Assembly (NCBI GenBank): GCA_947631285.1
Contig: CANRKS010000043.1
Coordinates: forward strand, 1 to 8,230
DNA from: an uncultured Bacilli bacterium
Lineage (GTDB): Bacteria > Bacillota_I > Bacilli_A > RF39 > UBA660
Length of the DNA: 8,230 bases
Direction of reading: 5' to 3'
The notes under the pieces are model-generated. The model did no database searches and had not been told where the DNA came from. It saw only the letters and a list, made by a program, of their open reading frames with translations. The position numbers and the translations under genes are program-made. Positions 5,573 to 8,230 of the stretch are shown here, in pieces. Position 1 is the stretch's first letter. Every line of letters begins with the position of its first letter.

Positions 5573-6718
5573 ATGAAAAAGAAAGTATTAATTAGTGTAA
5601 TATCAGTATTATTAATTATTGAAGGAATATCTTTATTTTTGACATATAAATCTTATAATAATATTCCCAAAAATGTTTTAGAAAATGTTAAAACAGTCGA
5701 TTTATTTGATAAAAGAGATAAAACATTATCAATAATGTTACAAGAAGAAGGATCAGATTTTAAAGAAGCAACCGATAGAAGTGTTTGGCCCGATATAAAT
5801 AAATATGTATATGATAAAGCGGAATGTACAGATAGTGATGGAAATTCTGTAGATTATAAAACAGTATTAACATTTAATTATGATAAAAAAACAACGACAA
5901 TAAAAACCAAAAATACAATATACTGTACTTTATATTTTGTTAAAGGAAAAGCATCTTTACAATTATTACAAACCCAAGGATCTAGTACATTTACATTAAA
6001 AAATGGCATGTACCGATTTATAGGGAGCGGTGGCCAAGTAACTCATAATTATATATGCTTTGGAACAACCGACTTATCAAAATGTACAAGTGATCCAAAT
6101 GAATTCATGTACAGAATAATAGGAGTAACAAACGAGGCAGACACAAAATTAGGATTACATGCTAATCAACTAAAAATAATAAAAGCCACTCCATCAAACA
6201 CAAGCCGAATATGGCATAGTTGGGCAGACGATACAAAATGGGATGGTTCAGCAATGAAAACATACTTAAATGGAACAGGCAACAATCAATTTTTAGGAAC
6301 AGTAAAATGGGAAAGTCCAGATTATTGGGAAGGACTAATCACAAGCCAAAGTTGGTACAATGTAGACCTTCCTGCCACTCCACCAGCAATGGCAGAACCA
6401 ACCGACTCAACAACTGCCGAAAGTAAGATAGGTTTAATGTATGCAACAGACTATTCGAATGCCTACTCAGCCAACAGTGACAACTGGTTATTTATAGGAC
6501 ACGGATGGTCAAGTAACACAGCTGTTGATGAATGGACGATCAGTAGGTACAGCTACGGCGGCACCAACGTCAAAGCATGGTGTGTGAGATCCAGTGGTTC
6601 CCTCAAAGCCTACAGTTTAGATGAGTCCCATGCCGTTCGTCCCGCCTTCTATCTTCAACCGGGAGTAACACTTGTGGGTGAAGGAAATGCAGCTGATCCA
6701 TTTAGGATTGCTGGTTAA
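5573..6718 (+). CDS. Membrane-anchored surface protein with a DUF6273-like C-terminal domain
   Basis: A 381-residue protein starting 13 bases after the preceding gene, with AGGAG at 5558-5562. An N-terminal hydrophobic anchor (about residues 5-25) is followed by a cysteine-pair module like those of its neighbour: WPDINKYVYDKAEC (72-85) to CTLYF (118-122). A long domain from about residue 145 carries YRIIGV (180-185), LKIIKA (200-205), KWDGSAMKTYLN (222-233), WTISR (321-325), WCVRSSG (336-342) and VRPAFYLQPG (355-364). It ends in DPFRIAG. The last part resembles DUF6273 or C-type-lectin-like folds of surface proteins, an assignment from memory of the motif pattern. GC rises from 19% (5581-5700) to 39% (6181-6300) and 53% (6541-6660), which suggests a mosaic gene. 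There is no LPxTG anchor. It is probably displayed on the cell surface; the ligand is unknown. Confidence 0.8.
   Translation: MKKKVLISVISVLLIIEGISLFLTYKSYNNIPKNVLENVKTVDLFDKRDKTLSIMLQEEGSDFKEATDRSVWPDINKYVYDKAECTDSDGNSVDYKTVLTFNYDKKTTTIKTKNTIYCTLYFVKGKASLQLLQTQGSSTFTLKNGMYRFIGSGGQVTHNYICFGTTDLSKCTSDPNEFMYRIIGVTNEADTKLGLHANQLKIIKATPSNTSRIWHSWADDTKWDGSAMKTYLNGTGNNQFLGTVKWESPDYWEGLITSQSWYNVDLPATPPAMAEPTDSTTAESKIGLMYATDYSNAYSANSDNWLFIGHGWSSNTAVDEWTISRYSYGGTNVKAWCVRSSGSLKAYSLDESHAVRPAFYLQPGVTLVGEGNAADPFRIAG
6533..6655 (+). other. GC-rich, possibly hypervariable segment of the second surface protein gene
   Basis: Residues 321-361, from W321 to L361, are encoded by DNA of about 53% GC with many C-ending codons (TAC, AGC, GGC, ACC, AAC, GTC, TCC, GCC), unlike the rest of the window. 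The flanking residues (WTISR before, VRPAFYL after) look conserved in type, while the residues between look like a variable insert. No reverse transcriptase or template repeat lies in the window. Confidence 0.5.
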
Positions 6719-6768
6719 TTTTATGTATTTTAAATTAAAATATATAAAATAGATTTAAGAAAACTAAT

Positions 6769-6802
6769 AAGGGTGCTATATATAAGAAATAAGCATCTTT
6801 TT
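6769..6802 (+). terminator. Terminator of the surface cassette
   Basis: AAGGGTGCT (6769-6777) pairs with AGCATCTTT (6792-6800) with two G-T pairs and a 14-base loop, and the T run continues to 6802. It lies 50 bases after the cassette stop codon and 54 bases before spoIIR, separating the two transcripts. Confidence 0.6.
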
Positions 6803-6804
6803 AA

Positions 6805-6833
6805 TTGGAAAATGTATAAAAATTGAATAAGAT
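6805..6833 (+). promoter_or_regulatory. Possible weak promoter of spoIIR
   Basis: TTGGAA (6805-6810) and TAAGAT (6828-6833) are spaced by 17 bases, each matching the sigma-A consensus at four of six positions. In B. subtilis spoIIR is transcribed by sigma-F; no convincing sigma-F -10 (GGnnAnA type) is seen here. Confidence 0.3.
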
Positions 6834-6856
6834 ACTCATTATTAGTTGGGTGAATT

Positions 6857-7360
6857 ATGAAAAAAATAATAGTAAGTTTATTTATAATAATAGTAATTAG
6901 TGTAGGAATTAATGAAAAAGAACAAATATTAATTCCTGATAATGCGATTAGATTTAGAATTATAGCAAATAGCAATAGTGATGATGATCAAAAATTAAAA
7001 AAAGAGATTAAAAAAGATGTGGAAAAGGAATTATTTACGTTAGTAAGTGGGGCAAATAATATAAAAGAAGCGAGAGAGATCATTAGTAATAATTTAGATA
7101 AAGTTGATGAAATTGTCAGTAAATATGATGTTTCATATGATATTAATTTTGGTAATAATTATTTTCCTAACAAATATTATAAAGGAATAAAATATGAAGA
7201 AGGTAATTATGAAAGTTTAGTTATTACACTAGGAAATGGTTTAGGACATAACTGGTGGTGTGTGTTATTTCCTCCTTTATGTTTACTTGATGAAAATAGT
7301 AATTTAAAAAATGTAGAATACGAATTATATGCTAGTAAATTAATTAATAAATTTAAATAA
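6857..7360 (+). CDS. spoIIR: Stage II sporulation protein R
   Basis: A 167-residue secreted signalling protein. In sporulating Bacilli and Clostridia, SpoIIR is made in the forespore, crosses to the intermembrane space and activates the protease SpoIIGA, which processes pro-sigma-E in the mother cell. An N-terminal signal segment (about residues 3-17) precedes the family motif IRFRIIANSNSDDDQ (31-45), and the highly conserved GHNWWCVLFPPLC lies at 130-142. It is shorter than the B. subtilis protein (about 224 residues), mostly after the conserved block. The ATG at 6857 follows GGGTGA. It heads a likely operon with mntP 27 bases downstream. In B. subtilis spoIIR also lies shortly after prfA-prmC, so the intervening surface cassette is the extra part. 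A functional gene implies sporulation ability, or its recent loss. Confidence 0.95.
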   Translation: MKKIIVSLFIIIVISVGINEKEQILIPDNAIRFRIIANSNSDDDQKLKKEIKKDVEKELFTLVSGANNIKEAREIISNNLDKVDEIVSKYDVSYDINFGNNYFPNKYYKGIKYEEGNYESLVITLGNGLGHNWWCVLFPPLCLLDENSNLKNVEYELYASKLINKFK

Positions 7361-7387
7361 CTTAAATATATTTAATTAGGTGATTAT

Positions 7388-7924
7388 GTGTCAATAATTA
7401 TATCATTATTTTTAATTGGTATTTCTTTATCAATGGACACGTTTTCCATTAGTTTATCTATTGGCTCTTTTAATATATCTAAAAGAAAAGTTTTAATCTT
7501 TAGTGTATTAGTGGGAGTTTTTCATTTCTTTATGCCTTTATTTGGATTTATTTTAGGAGAAAAAATAGTTAACTTTTTAAATGTTAATGTAAATTTTCTT
7601 TTAGGAATCATTTTAATCTTAATTGGTATAGAAATGTTAATTAGTCTTTTTAATAAAGAAGAAAAGCATTTTGATTTAAGTATTATTAATATGCTTATAA
7701 TTGCTATATCAGTTTCATTAGATAGTTTTTCTACCGGACTGGGTTTAAGTGCTATATCTAGTAATATTATTATGTCGGGAATTATTTTTAGTATTTGTGC
7801 TTTTTCTTTTACTTTTATGGGTCTTCTTATTGGTAAATATTCATCAGGTATTTTAGGTATTTATGGTAATATTTTAGGAATAATTCTTTTATTTATTTTA
7901 GGATTTGTTCATCTTTTTGCATAA
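7388..7924 (+). CDS. mntP: Manganese efflux pump MntP
   Basis: A 178-residue membrane protein, the usual length for MntP, with six hydrophobic segments arranged as two repeated halves. It exports Mn(II) and so limits manganese toxicity. Each half carries its conserved acidic motif: SLSMDTFSISLSIG (13-26) with D17, and SVSLDSFSTGLGLS (108-121) with D112. GVFHFFMPLFGF (43-54) and the glycine-rich end GILGIYGNILGI (154-165) also match the family. The start is a GTG preceded by AGGTGAT at the same spacing as prfA. The related sporulation protein YtaF is an alternative, but the B. subtilis order prfA-prmC-spoIIR-mntP (ywlD) favours MntP. It shares a transcript with spoIIR. Confidence 0.9.
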   Translation: MSIIISLFLIGISLSMDTFSISLSIGSFNISKRKVLIFSVLVGVFHFFMPLFGFILGEKIVNFLNVNVNFLLGIILILIGIEMLISLFNKEEKHFDLSIINMLIIAISVSLDSFSTGLGLSAISSNIIMSGIIFSICAFSFTFMGLLIGKYSSGILGIYGNILGIILLFILGFVHLFA

Positions 7925-7967
7925 AATTAAGAAAAACTCTTCAATATTTATTTAGAGAAGGGATACT

Positions 7968-8135
7968 ATGCGTGTTTCGAAAAAGAGTTTTCTAATTATT
8001 AATCTTGTTTTATTTTTAATGGAAGTTGTTTTAATCTATTTTATGATTAATGCTTTTTTAAGTAATGATATCTTAAGTCCAAGAGAAATTTCTTTTTATG
8101 AATATTTAAAATTTACGATTCAAAATCTAGTCTAA
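7968..8135 (+). CDS. Small single-span membrane protein, function unknown
   Basis: A 55-residue ORF with a good ribosome binding site (AGAAGGG, four bases of TACT-type spacing before ATG) 43 bases after mntP, followed by a terminator. A basic N-terminus (MRVSKKSF) leads into one hydrophobic helix (about residues 8-31) and a short polar C-terminus ending IQNLV. The positive-inside rule places the C-terminus outside. No family is recognised. Its position as the last gene of the spoIIR-mntP transcript is the only clue to role. Confidence 0.65.
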   Translation: MRVSKKSFLIINLVLFLMEVVLIYFMINAFLSNDILSPREISFYEYLKFTIQNLV

Positions 8136-8162
8136 TCTATTGACAAGATTTGCTTCAGTAGT

Positions 8163-8193
8163 AAGGAGTGAAAAATAAAAATCACTTCTTTTT
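8163..8193 (+). terminator. Rho-independent terminator of the spoIIR-mntP operon
   Basis: AAGGAGTGA (8163-8171) pairs with TCACTTCTT (8182-8190) through nine pairs, one of them G-T, around a ten-base A-rich loop, followed by further T to 8193. It is the clearest terminator in the window. Confidence 0.85.
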
Positions 8194-8230
8194 AAGTAAA
8201 ATAATAGAAAAAATTAAAAATAAAAAAATT

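Noticed and set aside
6220..6426. 68-codon plus-strand ORF inside the second surface gene
   Set aside because: Out-of-frame shadow of a continuous 381-codon gene, with no ribosome binding site.
6533..6718. Complete diversity-generating retroelement
   Set aside because: No reverse transcriptase, template repeat or accessory gene is present in the window; only a target-like gene end is seen, so no system is annotated.
6730..6975. Minus-strand hydrophobic ORF across the spoIIR start
   Set aside because: Hydrophobicity comes from reading A-rich sequence on the opposite strand; it crosses a terminator and the spoIIR ribosome binding site.
8140..8145. TTGACA as a promoter after the small membrane protein
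   Set aside because: At 15-19 bases downstream there is only AAGGAGTG, the arm of the terminator, and no -10.
1..8230. CRISPR array, tRNA or rRNA genes
   Set aside because: No regularly spaced direct repeats, no cloverleaf-type arms with a CCA-type end and no rRNA-like conserved GC-rich stretches were seen.

Overview
The window comes from a very AT-rich, low-GC Gram-positive genome. The gene set (RNA polymerase delta subunit, prfA-prmC, spoIIR, mntP) and the AGGAG/AGGTGAT-type ribosome binding sites point to an uncultured Bacilli/Erysipelotrichia-like lineage near the RF39 group; that placement is inference. TGA acts as a stop (prfA ends in TGA, overlapping the prmC start), so the mycoplasma code is not in use. 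The presence of spoIIR suggests a spore former or a descendant of one.

Layout. Positions 1-900 hold a small DUF1934/YwiB-like protein and rpoE (delta), behind an extended -10 promoter and ending at a hairpin terminator. Positions 979-2727 hold a cation diffusion facilitator and a stand-alone atypical protein kinase. Positions 2734-4577 hold the translation-termination pair prfA-prmC, with its own strong promoter and a 4-base gene overlap. Positions 4584-4727 carry the 3' half of a broken XRE-type regulator on the minus strand.

Positions 4793-6802 are an accessory cassette. It has a promoter whose spacer contains an uninterrupted run of eight G, a long inverted-repeat leader with no normally placed Shine-Dalgarno, two co-transcribed membrane-anchored surface proteins, and a terminator. 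The second surface protein changes from about 19% GC at its 5' end to about 53% GC over a short C-terminal segment. Positions 6857-8193 return to core genes: spoIIR, mntP and a 55-residue membrane protein, closed by a good terminator.

The order prfA-prmC-spoIIR-mntP matches the Bacillus subtilis neighbourhood (from memory), so the surface cassette looks like an insertion into a conserved block. The most interesting hypothesis is that the two surface proteins are under phase-variable expression through slippage of the G tract, and that the C-terminal segment of the second is swapped or diversified. Both ideas are inferences from sequence and need population or paralogue comparison.
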